From the NCBI GenBank assembly GCA_903858975.1, contig CAIOKW010000306.1, positions 1-7,567 on the forward strand: a stretch of 7,567 nucleotides of DNA. Reading direction: 5' to 3'. Positions 1-5,986 of the stretch are shown here, piece after piece. The notes under the pieces were generated by a model that saw nothing but the letters and a program-made list of their open reading frames with translations, did no database searches and was not told the DNA's origin. Positions within the stretch are counted from its first letter, which is position 1, and every line of letters begins with the position of its first letter. Both the position numbers and the translations under genes were made by a program. The stretch comes from Oligoflexia bacterium. Lineage in GTDB: Bacteria; Bdellovibrionota; UBA1018; CAIMNF01.

Positions 1-354
1 GTTTTCGTTTGATGTGATGTGAGCATGAATCAGTTTTGCAGCCTGATCTTTATTTTGATTACCAATGACTGCGCTCACCCCTTTGATCTTGAGCGCATCC
101 GTAGGGTTCACTTCGGCACCGCAACCGGTGTAAATTACTTTCACCTTAGGGTTTTTACGGTAAAGGTCTCGGACCATTTTTTGAGATTGCTTATCGGCTT
201 CATCCGTCACTGTGCACGAGTTCACAATCACCACATCCGCATCAGTGAGGTCATGGGCGGCAGTGAGACCATACCCGAGCAAGCCCGCCTCGATGAGCTG
301 GCCATCTGAGTAGTTCGCCTTACAACCTAAGGTTTTAACCATGAACTTTTTCAA
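1..354 (-). CDS. mtaB: tRNA methylthiotransferase, MtaB/MiaB family (N-terminal part, cut by window edge)
   Basis: The first 118 codons, with no stop before the left edge, carry the UPF0004 (methylthiotransferase N-terminal) domain. Three cysteines expected to hold the auxiliary [4Fe-4S] cluster are visible: C11 in LGCKAN, C47 in NSCTVT and C78 in YTGC. These variants fit MtaB (2-methylthio-t6A37 of tRNA) better than MiaB (GCQMN, NTCSIR) or RimO. The radical-SAM CxxxCxxC motif and TRAM domain would lie outside the window, so the subfamily is inferred. I chose the TTG start at 354 because AAGGA lies 8 nt upstream. The ATG at 342 is possible and keeps all motifs, but has no Shine-Dalgarno sequence. 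The gene follows the MnmA-like gene by 11 nt, so it is probably the fourth gene of the rrf2 operon. As a Fe-S enzyme it would be a natural client of the desulfurase encoded upstream. TsaE, needed to make the t6A substrate of MtaB, is encoded in the neighbouring operon. Confidence 0.8.
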   Translation of the reverse strand, partial: MKKFMVKTLGCKANYSDGQLIEAGLLGYGLTAAHDLTDADVVIVNSCTVTDEADKQSQKMVRDLYRKNPKVKVIYTGCGAEVNPTDALKIKGVSAVIGNQNKDQAAKLIHAHITSNEN

Positions 355-362
355 GCAGTCTT

Positions 363-367
363 TCCTT
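363..367 (-). promoter_or_regulatory. Ribosome binding site deciding the TTG start of mtaB
   Basis: AAGGA on the minus strand lies 8 nt before TTG 354 and overlaps the TAA stop of the MnmA-like gene (366-368), which suggests translational coupling. The only nearby ATG (342) would be about 20 nt away, too far for this site. Confidence 0.6.
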
Positions 368-1403
368 ACTTAATCCTTAAAACCCTTGCGCCACCGAGAA
401 TTTCTGAACCCTCTACCCATAACACACTTTGCCCCTTAAAGATATCCGCCTCTCGACCCATCAAAGGCTCTAAAAGCTTCCCTTTGACCCTTAAACCCTC
501 AAACTGCATAAGATGAATGGGGAGTGCTTTATCTCGACCTTGAAGCATTAGACCCGTCTCTAAAAGATTGAGGCCCAAGTCCTCGTCTTGAAACCAAGAA
601 GCTTCCTCAAAATCAATCTCCTGGACCCTCAGGTTACTCTCTTCCTGAACCACAACCGTGGCCGTCGCTGAATAGATCTCTTTCACTCGATAGAATTTTT
701 CAGGGGTTTCGGGGTTCAAAAAACTCGCTCCCGGCTCGAACTGATTTCGGGGGCCATGTCCGATTTGAACCCCTTCGACGGTGAGTACCTTATACTCGGC
801 GGCACCTAGATCAAGCCCCCCCGACAAAAGCTCATTTTCAATCGTATCAAAATCTTTTTCAAAAACAGTCGTCATTTCTGGAAGAGCAACCTCTCCGATC
901 AACTTTGAAAGCATGCTCTCAGGAATCGAGCCCAAGGGGAGCATCATGTTTTTTAGTTTTTCTTGTGGGATCCCGAGAACAAGAAGAGAGTCTTCCACTT
1001 TAGATTCCACTCCGCGAAACACACGCATCACTCCCGCCGCCGGATCATCTTGGAGGGTCACCCGATGACCACTCGCTACTTTTTCTGTCTTATACTGCTC
1101 TGCCAATTGAAAAAGTCCTGGGATCAAGATCTTTTGGTGGAACACTTGTTTCGCATTCATGCGACGACCCAAGAGACCGCACTCAGCTCTTTCGCGTACC
1201 AGGGTTTCTTTCAGGAGCTCTTTAGCACTCATGATCTGAATGGGAATCCCAAGCTTTCTCTCCGCTTCAAGCATTTTCTCATTACAGAGATCATCCGCAA
1301 AAATATCAAAATAGACGCCCCTGACTTGCATTCCTTGCTTCTTTAAGAGCCAAGCCGTTACAAAACTTTGAGGTCCACCACTTAAAGCAACTAGCACCTT
1401 CAT
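366..1403 (-). CDS. MnmA/TrmU-family protein lacking the catalytic cysteines
   Basis: This 345-aa protein (E. coli MnmA is about 368) keeps the MnmA layout: an N-terminal PP-loop domain (SGG at 8-10), SGH at 111-113 for the usual TGHY, and a C-terminal beta domain ending KGQSVLW...EILGGARVL. MnmA normally adenylates and thiolates U34 of tRNA Lys/Glu/Gln using persulfide sulfur from a desulfurase. The key residues are altered here. SGGVDS is SGGPQS, so the Asp is Gln. GRTPNPDILCN reads GRRMNAKQVFH, putting F88 where the catalytic Cys belongs. The GICFIGE segment with the second Cys is replaced around EMTTVFEKDF. KDQSYF and GQRKG are not recognisable. Only C40 and C75 remain, neither at a catalytic position. 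The frame is intact, with AGGAG 7 nt before the ATG and an ATGA overlap with the desulfurase, so it is unlikely to be a simple pseudogene. Membership of the family is fairly sure; thiouridylase activity is doubtful. Confidence 0.85.
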   Translation of the reverse strand: MKVLVALSGGPQSFVTAWLLKKQGMQVRGVYFDIFADDLCNEKMLEAERKLGIPIQIMSAKELLKETLVRERAECGLLGRRMNAKQVFHQKILIPGLFQLAEQYKTEKVASGHRVTLQDDPAAGVMRVFRGVESKVEDSLLVLGIPQEKLKNMMLPLGSIPESMLSKLIGEVALPEMTTVFEKDFDTIENELLSGGLDLGAAEYKVLTVEGVQIGHGPRNQFEPGASFLNPETPEKFYRVKEIYSATATVVVQEESNLRVQEIDFEEASWFQDEDLGLNLLETGLMLQGRDKALPIHLMQFEGLRVKGKLLEPLMGREADIFKGQSVLWVEGSEILGGARVLRIK

Positions 1404-2569
1404 TGGGTGACTCCTTTTTTGACTAGGATTTCTTTAAGAGCCTCCAAGAGATCGTCTACTTCTTTCTCAGTATTGGAAGGTCCAAAAGAAACGCGCACTG
1501 AATTCAATGCTGACTCACGGGTCGCGCCCATTTTCAAAAGTACCCGCGATGGCTCGACCACTCTTGCTTTACATGCGCTCCCGTGACTAACAGCAAAGCC
1601 TTTTAGATCCAAAAGTTCGACCCAATTTTCATAGCTCGAAAAATTCTTAAAACTAAAGCGAGTGGTATTGGTGAGACGCGCATCCTGCCATCCCCAAATC
1701 TCAATATCTGGATTCAGAGCAATCAAGCCTGCTTCGAGTCGAATTTGTAAGGGTCTCGTGCAAAGTTGAAACTCCATAGGTTTCATTTTCTCACAGGCAA
1801 AACGAGTTGCAAGAATTCCAATGAGATTCTCTGTGCCTCCGCGCATTCCGCGGGACTGAGATCCGAGAATTAAGGGATGCAAAGAGGTTCCCGCTCGTTT
1901 CCAAATCACGCCCACTCCCGCAGGAGCACCAATCTTATGCGATGAAAAAGTCACAAACTGAGCGGGAGTATCGGCAACATTGAGAGTCAGCTTACCCCAA
2001 ACTTGCGCGCCATCGAGGTGCAAAATCACCTCAAGGCCTGAGGCTTGAATGACTGACTTTAATGCTGCAAGGTGGTTTAACGCCCCGGTCTCATTATTTG
2101 CCCAAAACAGACTGAGTCCGATTTTCCTGAGCCCACTCTCCTTCGCCAAGGAAAGGAGGTGATTCAAATGCTGAAGGTCGTAGGACCCTTCGCGCAAGAG
2201 AGGGAGCTCATGAACAAACGATAGCCCGAGAAGAGGCAACAAATCGTGGCTTGCAGAATGCTCGCCCGCACCAATGATCATTCCCTCGACGTCTTTTTCC
2301 ATCGAACGGATCACGGTTTGATTCGCCTCTGTCCCGGATGCGGTGAAGATCAACTCATCCGGACTGACTGTACCGCCAAGACTGTTCGCAATGACTCGAG
2401 CCGAATCATAGAGAAAGTGCTGCATTTTCTGCCCGAGTCGGTGCCGACTCGACGGATTAGCGAGAAATACTTCCTCGTTCTTGAGCAGAGCGACGAGCTG
2501 ATCTCGAACATAGGGGCTGACTCCAGAGGAGGCGTTGTAATCAAGATAACGGACGTTCTTTTGCCACAT
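1400..2569 (-). CDS. iscS: Cysteine desulfurase, IscS/NifS type (PLP-dependent)
   Basis: This 389-aa aminotransferase class V enzyme removes sulfur from cysteine, forming an enzyme persulfide for Fe-S cluster or tRNA thiolation routes. Visible motifs in order are YLDYNA (8-13), NPSSRH (38-43), ASGTEAN (77-83), E103-H104 near PLP, ANNE (157-160), DGAQ (186-189), SSHK with PLP lysine K212, RGGTEN (243-248), and the active-site loop HGSAC with C333 followed by EPSRVLLKMG. The loop belongs to group I (IscS/NifS), not the SufS type. The protein stops shortly after the last helix and lacks the long C-terminal tail that in E. coli IscS contacts IscU. No iscU, iscA, hscBA or fdx follows. The start overlaps the regulator gene by 29 nt, with GGAAG about 10 nt upstream. 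It is probably partnered with the MnmA-like protein, as YrvO is with MnmA in Bacillus. That pairing is inferred from gene order. Confidence 0.93.
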   Translation of the reverse strand: MWQKNVRYLDYNASSGVSPYVRDQLVALLKNEEVFLANPSSRHRLGQKMQHFLYDSARVIANSLGGTVSPDELIFTASGTEANQTVIRSMEKDVEGMIIGAGEHSASHDLLPLLGLSFVHELPLLREGSYDLQHLNHLLSLAKESGLRKIGLSLFWANNETGALNHLAALKSVIQASGLEVILHLDGAQVWGKLTLNVADTPAQFVTFSSHKIGAPAGVGVIWKRAGTSLHPLILGSQSRGMRGGTENLIGILATRFACEKMKPMEFQLCTRPLQIRLEAGLIALNPDIEIWGWQDARLTNTTRFSFKNFSSYENWVELLDLKGFAVSHGSACKARVVEPSRVLLKMGATRESALNSVRVSFGPSNTEKEVDDLLEALKEILVKKGVTQ

Positions 2570-3059
2570 CCGATGCCACGCTTCCCGCTCCAGCAGATGC
2601 AGTTCGGTTCAAGAGCTGACTTGCTGATTTCGGAAGCTCTTGCTGACCACGTGCTTTACGGATCAGGTCACCTACGCTCGTGGTAGAAAGGTAATCCTGC
2701 ATGATGGTTCCCAAATTCTCAAAATAAGTTTTCGTGAGAACAAATTCAACGGTATCGCTCTTCAAATCCGTTGCACCAATCAAATCTTTTGCGGGGTTGA
2801 TGTTTTCGCCCACGCTGGTCAAGACTTCACGAACTGAAATTTCATCCATGGTTCTTGCGAGTACGTAACCGCCACCTGGACCTCGCACCGACTTCACCAC
2901 AGCTCCTTTTCGCAATCTGCGAAATAACTGCTCCAAGTAGTGGAGAGAAATATTCTGACGTTCAGAAATTTCTTGAAGACGAACGGGCTTCCCGTTTGAA
3001 TTAAATGTGAGATCTAAAATGGCACGAACTGCATAACGACCTTTTGATGTTAAACGCAT
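2541..3059 (-). CDS. Rrf2-family transcriptional regulator, IscR-like DNA-binding domain, no cluster cysteines
   Basis: A 172-aa cytoplasmic winged-helix regulator. The N-terminus MRLTSKGRYAVRAILDL and the segment ISLHYLEQLFRRLRK followed by SVRGPGGGY align without gaps to E. coli IscR, including E43 and R59; IscR S40 is H40 here. In IscR, C92, C98 and C104 plus H107 bind a [2Fe-2S] cluster. The corresponding stretch here (GENINPAKDLIGATDLKSD) has no cysteine, and the whole protein has none, resembling B. subtilis CymR in this respect. A polar C-terminal tail (about 140-172) is probably disordered. I placed the start at 3059 because it gives the family N-terminus and has AGGAGGT 6 nt upstream. 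An in-frame ATG at 3107 would add 16 residues without any Shine-Dalgarno sequence. It is the first gene of the desulfurase operon and probably controls itself through the site at 3131-3155. Its effector is unknown. Confidence 0.9.
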   Translation of the reverse strand: MRLTSKGRYAVRAILDLTFNSNGKPVRLQEISERQNISLHYLEQLFRRLRKGAVVKSVRGPGGGYVLARTMDEISVREVLTSVGENINPAKDLIGATDLKSDTVEFVLTKTYFENLGTIMQDYLSTTSVGDLIRKARGQQELPKSASQLLNRTASAGAGSVASDVAKERPLS

Positions 3060-3065
3060 GTAACT

Positions 3066-3072
3066 ACCTCCT
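3066..3072 (-). promoter_or_regulatory. Strong ribosome binding site of the Rrf2 regulator
   Basis: AGGAGGT on the minus strand ends 6 nt before ATG 3059 and settles the start of the regulator against the upstream ATG at 3107. Confidence 0.75.
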
Positions 3073-3092
3073 GCGCTGTGAACCGACCTGTT

Positions 3093-3113
3093 GCCTAAAT
3101 GACACATCTAGGC
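3093..3113 (-). other. Hairpin at the 5' end of the rrf2 operon leader
   Basis: On the minus strand GCCTAGAT and ATTTAGGC flank a 5-nt loop (GTGTC). As RNA the stem has 8 pairs, one of them G-U. It starts only a few nt after the transcript start predicted from the -10 box at 3122-3127, so it would sit almost at the 5' end of the mRNA. It could stabilise the message or, as DNA, act as an operator. It has no U-tract and is not a terminator. Confidence 0.45.
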
Positions 3114-3121
3114 GCAGACCA

Positions 3122-3151
3122 CTTATACCATTAGCTGCTCGTTAGAGTCAA
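3122..3151 (-). promoter_or_regulatory. Probable sigma-70-type promoter of the rrf2-desulfurase operon
   Basis: On the minus strand TTGACT (3151-3146) and TATAAG (3127-3122) are separated by 18 bp, each matching the vegetative consensus at 5 of 6 positions. The predicted start of transcription is near 3115, giving a leader of about 55 nt. It is the best promoter-like pair in the intergenic region and lies at the expected place. Confidence 0.6.
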
Positions 3152-3155
3152 CTAT
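3131..3155 (-). promoter_or_regulatory. Candidate Rrf2/IscR type-1-like operator covering the -35 element
   Basis: Read on the minus strand, the left half ATAGTTGACT fits the E. coli IscR type-1 half-site ATASYYGACT at all 10 positions. The right half keeps CAGCTA (consensus CRRSTA) but not AGT. In total 20 of 25 positions fit the consensus as I remember it, several of them degenerate. The site covers the -35 box and most of the spacer, so binding would block RNA polymerase and give autorepression like that of E. coli iscR. The regulator's DNA-reading helix is nearly the same as that of IscR, which supports the assignment. Confidence 0.45.
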
Positions 3156-3187
3156 ATTCTTTCTGTTTAATAATTGGTTAAAACATC

Positions 3188-3213
3188 ATTGATTACAATA
3201 TCTTAAGATCAAT
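3188..3213. repeat. Inverted repeat ATTGAT-N14-ATCAAT in the divergent intergenic region
   Basis: The two 6-bp arms have centres 20 bp apart, about two helical turns, as for a dimeric regulator. The right part also contains the 10-bp palindrome ATCTTAAGAT (3200-3209). The repeat overlaps the only, weak, plus-strand promoter candidate. In AT-rich DNA such a repeat may arise by chance. Confidence 0.3.
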
Positions 3214-3216
3214 AAA
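3189..3216 (+). promoter_or_regulatory. Weak candidate promoter for the plus-strand gene at 3296
   Basis: TTGATT (3189-3194) and AATAAA (3211-3216) are 16 bp apart, each matching consensus at 4 of 6 positions. Shifted -10 readings are equally possible. I list it because a divergent promoter must exist somewhere in 3060-3295 and nothing better is visible on this strand. Confidence 0.2.
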
Positions 3217-3295
3217 AACAAAGGCGTCAAGTTATTTTCACCTAAAACTCAAGTAATCCCTGATAAAACCGATCAGATAACGAGGACTTTTTGAC

Positions 3296-3967
3296 ATGTC
3301 TGAGCCAAAAAAATCAAAAGACAATACCCTGAGCTCGATCACCATTAACGGGTTTTCAAATACCATTCCTGGGGTCACCCAACTTCTGAACCCCAAAGTC
3401 ATGGCTGAGCGCCATGCTTCGAAGAAAAAAGAAGAAGCCCTTCATCAGGCCACCGCAGCAGTTGAACCATTACTTGCGCAGATGCCTGAAGCCGAACCTA
3501 AACCCCAAGTGACCACCACGCAAATAAGACGCTCCCAAAGAAAAACCGGACTTTCGCGCTTCGGTGTCCACTTCGAACTTCAATTTGAAGATGACATGGG
3601 CGTGCTTCGTTTTACTCGAGCAAAAACCCATTCCGATGAAACCTTTGATGAATGGCATCGCGCGTTCTTTACCGGAATGAAAATTGATTTGAGGGCCCTA
3701 GAGATCAATGTCTCTTTTCAAGAATTTGCGGCTGAAAAAAGTAACTTTCATCGAGATGCCTTTGCGCTGCCGGAGGGGTTTTATCTTCAGTTCGTTCGTT
3801 CACGAGAAAACTCAGCGGTCATGTTTGTCCTGATCTCAGAACGATCCTTGGTTCTCAATAAGGAAGAAATTTATCGAGGACTCGAGGGCTACACGAGTTC
3901 TGGTTCTGGCTCGAATTCCGATTCAAACCAAGATGGTGATGGAATCACGATTGAACTCGCCTCTTAA
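3296..3967 (+). CDS. Hypothetical protein, cysteine-free, with Ser/Asp-rich C-terminal tail
   Basis: I do not recognise this 223-aa protein. It has no signal peptide, membrane segment or cysteine, so it is probably cytoplasmic. Residues 1-85 are polar and probably mostly disordered, with a Lys/Glu/Ala-rich stretch at about 36-64 and a Pro/Glu-rich linker at 63-72. Residues 86-196 look like one folded alpha/beta domain with alternating hydrophobic strands (GVHFELQFED, GVLRFTRAK, ALEINVSFQ, GFYLQFVR, AVMFVLISE) and one helix (TFDEWHRAFFTG). The tail at 200-216 is rich in Ser, Gly, Asn and Asp. GAGGA lies 9 nt before the ATG, and codon use looks like that of its neighbours. It is the only plus-strand gene here, divergent from the rrf2 operon across 236 bp, and its stop overlaps the tsaE stop by 4 bp. 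Co-regulation with rrf2 is possible but unproven. A lineage-restricted family is my guess. Confidence 0.8.
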   Translation: MSEPKKSKDNTLSSITINGFSNTIPGVTQLLNPKVMAERHASKKKEEALHQATAAVEPLLAQMPEAEPKPQVTTTQIRRSQRKTGLSRFGVHFELQFEDDMGVLRFTRAKTHSDETFDEWHRAFFTGMKIDLRALEINVSFQEFAAEKSNFHRDAFALPEGFYLQFVRSRENSAVMFVLISERSLVLNKEEIYRGLEGYTSSGSGSNSDSNQDGDGITIELAS

Positions 3968-4437
3968 AACAGCATTCTATAATTTCTTGTTTCTGATTCA
4001 CCCGGTTCAATGAAGATCTGAATCGACTTCTTTGAGATCCGCTCGGGGTTGCTTTGATAAAATGAAAAATAATCCTCAAAAAGGGATGCCCACTCGATAA
4101 AAACGAGCGCTCCCCTTTCTTCGATTTGGGCTTCAATTCCTGAATCCTCTAACTCCGCCTCATTTTTTAAGCGATAAAGATCCATGTGGTAAATGGGGAA
4201 GCCTTTTTCGGCTCGATATTCCTGAACTAAGGGAAAAGTAGGACTTCCTTGTGAGGCAACCTTGGGCGCAAGTTGCCTCATGAGTACTCTGACTAGGCTC
4301 GATTTTCCGGCGCCCATTTCCCCTTCAAGGAACACAATCACATTGGGTCCAAAAAGCCCTAAAATTTCTCCATCGATGCGCTCGCGAAGCTCTTCTTCAG
4401 AGCAATTTCGCCATTCGAGGCTCTTCTTCTTCACCAT
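3964..4437 (-). CDS. tsaE: tRNA threonylcarbamoyladenosine biosynthesis ATPase TsaE
   Basis: A 157-aa P-loop ATPase (E. coli TsaE is 153) that works with TsaD and TsaB in placing t6A at position 37 of ANN-decoding tRNAs. Walker A is GEMGAGKS (39-46). The switch-like motif SPTF (65-68), the family signature HMDLYRL (84-90) and the Walker-B region VFIEWA (112-117) follow in the normal order. The start lies inside nnr (41-nt overlap). No good Shine-Dalgarno sequence precedes ATG 4437, so translation may be coupled to nnr. The GTG directly after that ATG is an alternative start. The nnr-tsaE pair is common in bacteria. It is the last gene of the glmM operon, and its TAA overlaps the stop of the convergent gene. 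Confidence 0.93.
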   Translation of the reverse strand: MVKKKSLEWRNCSEEELRERIDGEILGLFGPNVIVFLEGEMGAGKSSLVRVLMRQLAPKVASQGSPTFPLVQEYRAEKGFPIYHMDLYRLKNEAELEDSGIEAQIEERGALVFIEWASLFEDYFSFYQSNPERISKKSIQIFIEPGESETRNYRMLF

Positions 4438-5986
4438 ATTTTTTGTGGAGTTCCAGGTATGCGCCTGGAATCTGCTTAATAATATCTGTCGCCATCATTC
4501 CGCGTGGACTCACTCGTTTTGCTGCTCGCGCACCGGCTAAAGAATGTAAATACACTCCCACCTGGGCAGCATCAAAACCTGGAATCCCTTGAGCAAGTAA
4601 TCCACCAATCATGCCGGCGAGAACATCTCCTGAACCTGCAGTGGCCATTCCTGAGTTCGGGAAATGATTCAAATACATCACTTCATCCGGTGACAGTAAT
4701 AGAGTTGCCGCTCCCTTGAGCAATACCACTGAATGAGTAAGGTCGACTGCTTTTTTCAAAGCGCCAATCGGATCATTCACGACGTCTTCTTTTTTCCAAT
4801 TCAAAAGGCGCGCCATTTCACCCGGATGGGGGGTCAGGACTGTGGGCGCTCGCCTGTTTTGACAAAGGGAATGCAAGTTGTGTTCAGAAATCAAATTAAG
4901 TGCATCGGCATCAAGCACAATCGGACCTTGATAGTAACTGAGCAAAAGTTCTACCAAGCGTTTTGATTCGGGACGATTTCCCATTCCGGGACCCATCACC
5001 ACCGCTGAAAACTGTTTCAGTTGCTCAGCATAACGATCATAATTCTTTTCATTTTCCGGAATCGATAAGGTCATGGCTTCTACTGGTAATTGGGTCAGCA
5101 AATTCCCCGTCGAATCGCTCCAGGTTGCAGCGGTCGCAAGCCCGGCACCGGTTCGAAGAGCTGCACTCGTGGCCATTGCAATGGCACCGGTGCGCCCTGT
5201 GGATCCACCCACTAATAGCACATGTCCAAATGTATTTTTGTGCGCATAACGATCACGGCGTAGAATCTTACGCGCAACCGTTTTTGCCTGAAGGAGAAAC
5301 TTATCACCCTCCACTGAAAATCGATGAGGAAGGGAAATGTCGACATTCACAAGTTTTCCACGATAGTTGGCACCCGGTGGAAGGAAGTGTCCAAGCCTCG
5401 GGAAACCAAAAGAAATCGTCATCGATGCCTCAATCGCAATCCCTTGAACTTGCCCCGAGTCCCCGCTCACACCAGTAGGGATATCCAGACTCACAATGTG
5501 CTCAAAATGACGATTCACCATTTCAACCACATCGTAAAAATGGCCTTCAAGATCACCCTTCAAGCCAGTCCCAATGATCCCATCAATCGCTAACTCAAAG
5601 GATGGAGCTTGAGCTAAGAACGCTTCAATTTCTTGAGCCTCTACAATATAAGAAAGCTTCGCCTTCATCTTTTGAAGAATCTTAAAATTCTCGGCCGTTG
5701 CACCTTTATAATCCGTTCCCTTCACGAGATGGAATACGCGTACCTTACGACCTAAACCCAGAAGCTGCCGCGCAACCACAAAAGCATCCCCGGCATTGTT
5801 TCCTTTTCCTGCGAATACGAGAATCTCATCTCGAATGCCGGCATTCGGATATTCGCGAACAATAATCTCACTCGCTGCGCGACCCGCATTTTCCATTAAT
5901 AAAACAGGACCGATACCCATTTCGGTTTCGGCTGTTTTATCGAGGTGTCTCATTTCTTCATTGGTGCAAATTCTAAGTTGATACAT
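4397..5986 (-). CDS. nnr: Bifunctional NAD(P)H-hydrate repair enzyme (epimerase plus ADP/ATP-dependent dehydratase)
   Basis: This 529-aa fusion (E. coli homologue about 515) repairs hydrated NADH and NADPH. The N-terminal YjeF_N epimerase domain (about 1-220) shows GKGNNAGDAFVVAR (60-73), D135 in DGIIGTG, and the potassium-site loop SLDIPTGVSGDSG (166-178). The C-terminal carbohydrate-kinase-like dehydratase domain (about 235-510) shows GHVLLVGGS (254-262), VMGPGMG (330-336), LDADALN (358-364), LTPHPGE (384-390), and GMATAGSGDVLAG (446-458) with the expected catalytic Asp D454. The epimerase motif usually reads GNNGGDG; two glycines are alanine here. The acidic end (GEEEE) lies in the part that overlaps tsaE. 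The start at 5986 is supported by a purine-rich AGGGGGGA 6 nt upstream. The gene follows pdxJ by 24 nt; many proteobacteria have acpS at this place. Confidence 0.95.
   Translation of the reverse strand: MYQLRICTNEEMRHLDKTAETEMGIGPVLLMENAGRAASEIIVREYPNAGIRDEILVFAGKGNNAGDAFVVARQLLGLGRKVRVFHLVKGTDYKGATAENFKILQKMKAKLSYIVEAQEIEAFLAQAPSFELAIDGIIGTGLKGDLEGHFYDVVEMVNRHFEHIVSLDIPTGVSGDSGQVQGIAIEASMTISFGFPRLGHFLPPGANYRGKLVNVDISLPHRFSVEGDKFLLQAKTVARKILRRDRYAHKNTFGHVLLVGGSTGRTGAIAMATSAALRTGAGLATAATWSDSTGNLLTQLPVEAMTLSIPENEKNYDRYAEQLKQFSAVVMGPGMGNRPESKRLVELLLSYYQGPIVLDADALNLISEHNLHSLCQNRRAPTVLTPHPGEMARLLNWKKEDVVNDPIGALKKAVDLTHSVVLLKGAATLLLSPDEVMYLNHFPNSGMATAGSGDVLAGMIGGLLAQGIPGFDAAQVGVYLHSLAGARAAKRVSPRGMMATDIIKQIPGAYLELHKKYGEEEEPRMAKLL

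Noticed and set aside
366..1403. Calling the MnmA-like gene a pseudogene
   Set aside because: The frame is complete with both terminal domains, a good ribosome binding site, tight coupling to neighbours, and no frameshift or internal stop.
2246..2686. 146-codon open frame on the plus strand
   Set aside because: It lies antisense over the well-supported desulfurase and regulator genes, has no recognisable motif, and is a shadow of their codon use. The same holds for the plus-strand frames at 963-1346 and 4963-5478.
3060..3107. Start of the Rrf2 regulator at ATG 3107 with a 16-residue extension
   Set aside because: There is no ribosome binding site before it, and it lies inside the leader hairpin. 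The family N-terminus MRLTSKGRYA begins at 3059 behind a strong AGGAGGT.
3260..3276. Small hairpin CTGAT-N7-ATCAG before the plus-strand gene, considered as terminator or leader element
   Set aside because: Only five pairs, mostly A-T, with no U-run on either strand.
3266..3292. IscR type-2-like site (AAAACC ... GAGG) upstream of the plus-strand gene
   Set aside because: The conserved YA and T of the type-2 consensus are missing; most matches are at A/T-degenerate positions, and the right part is simply the ribosome binding site.
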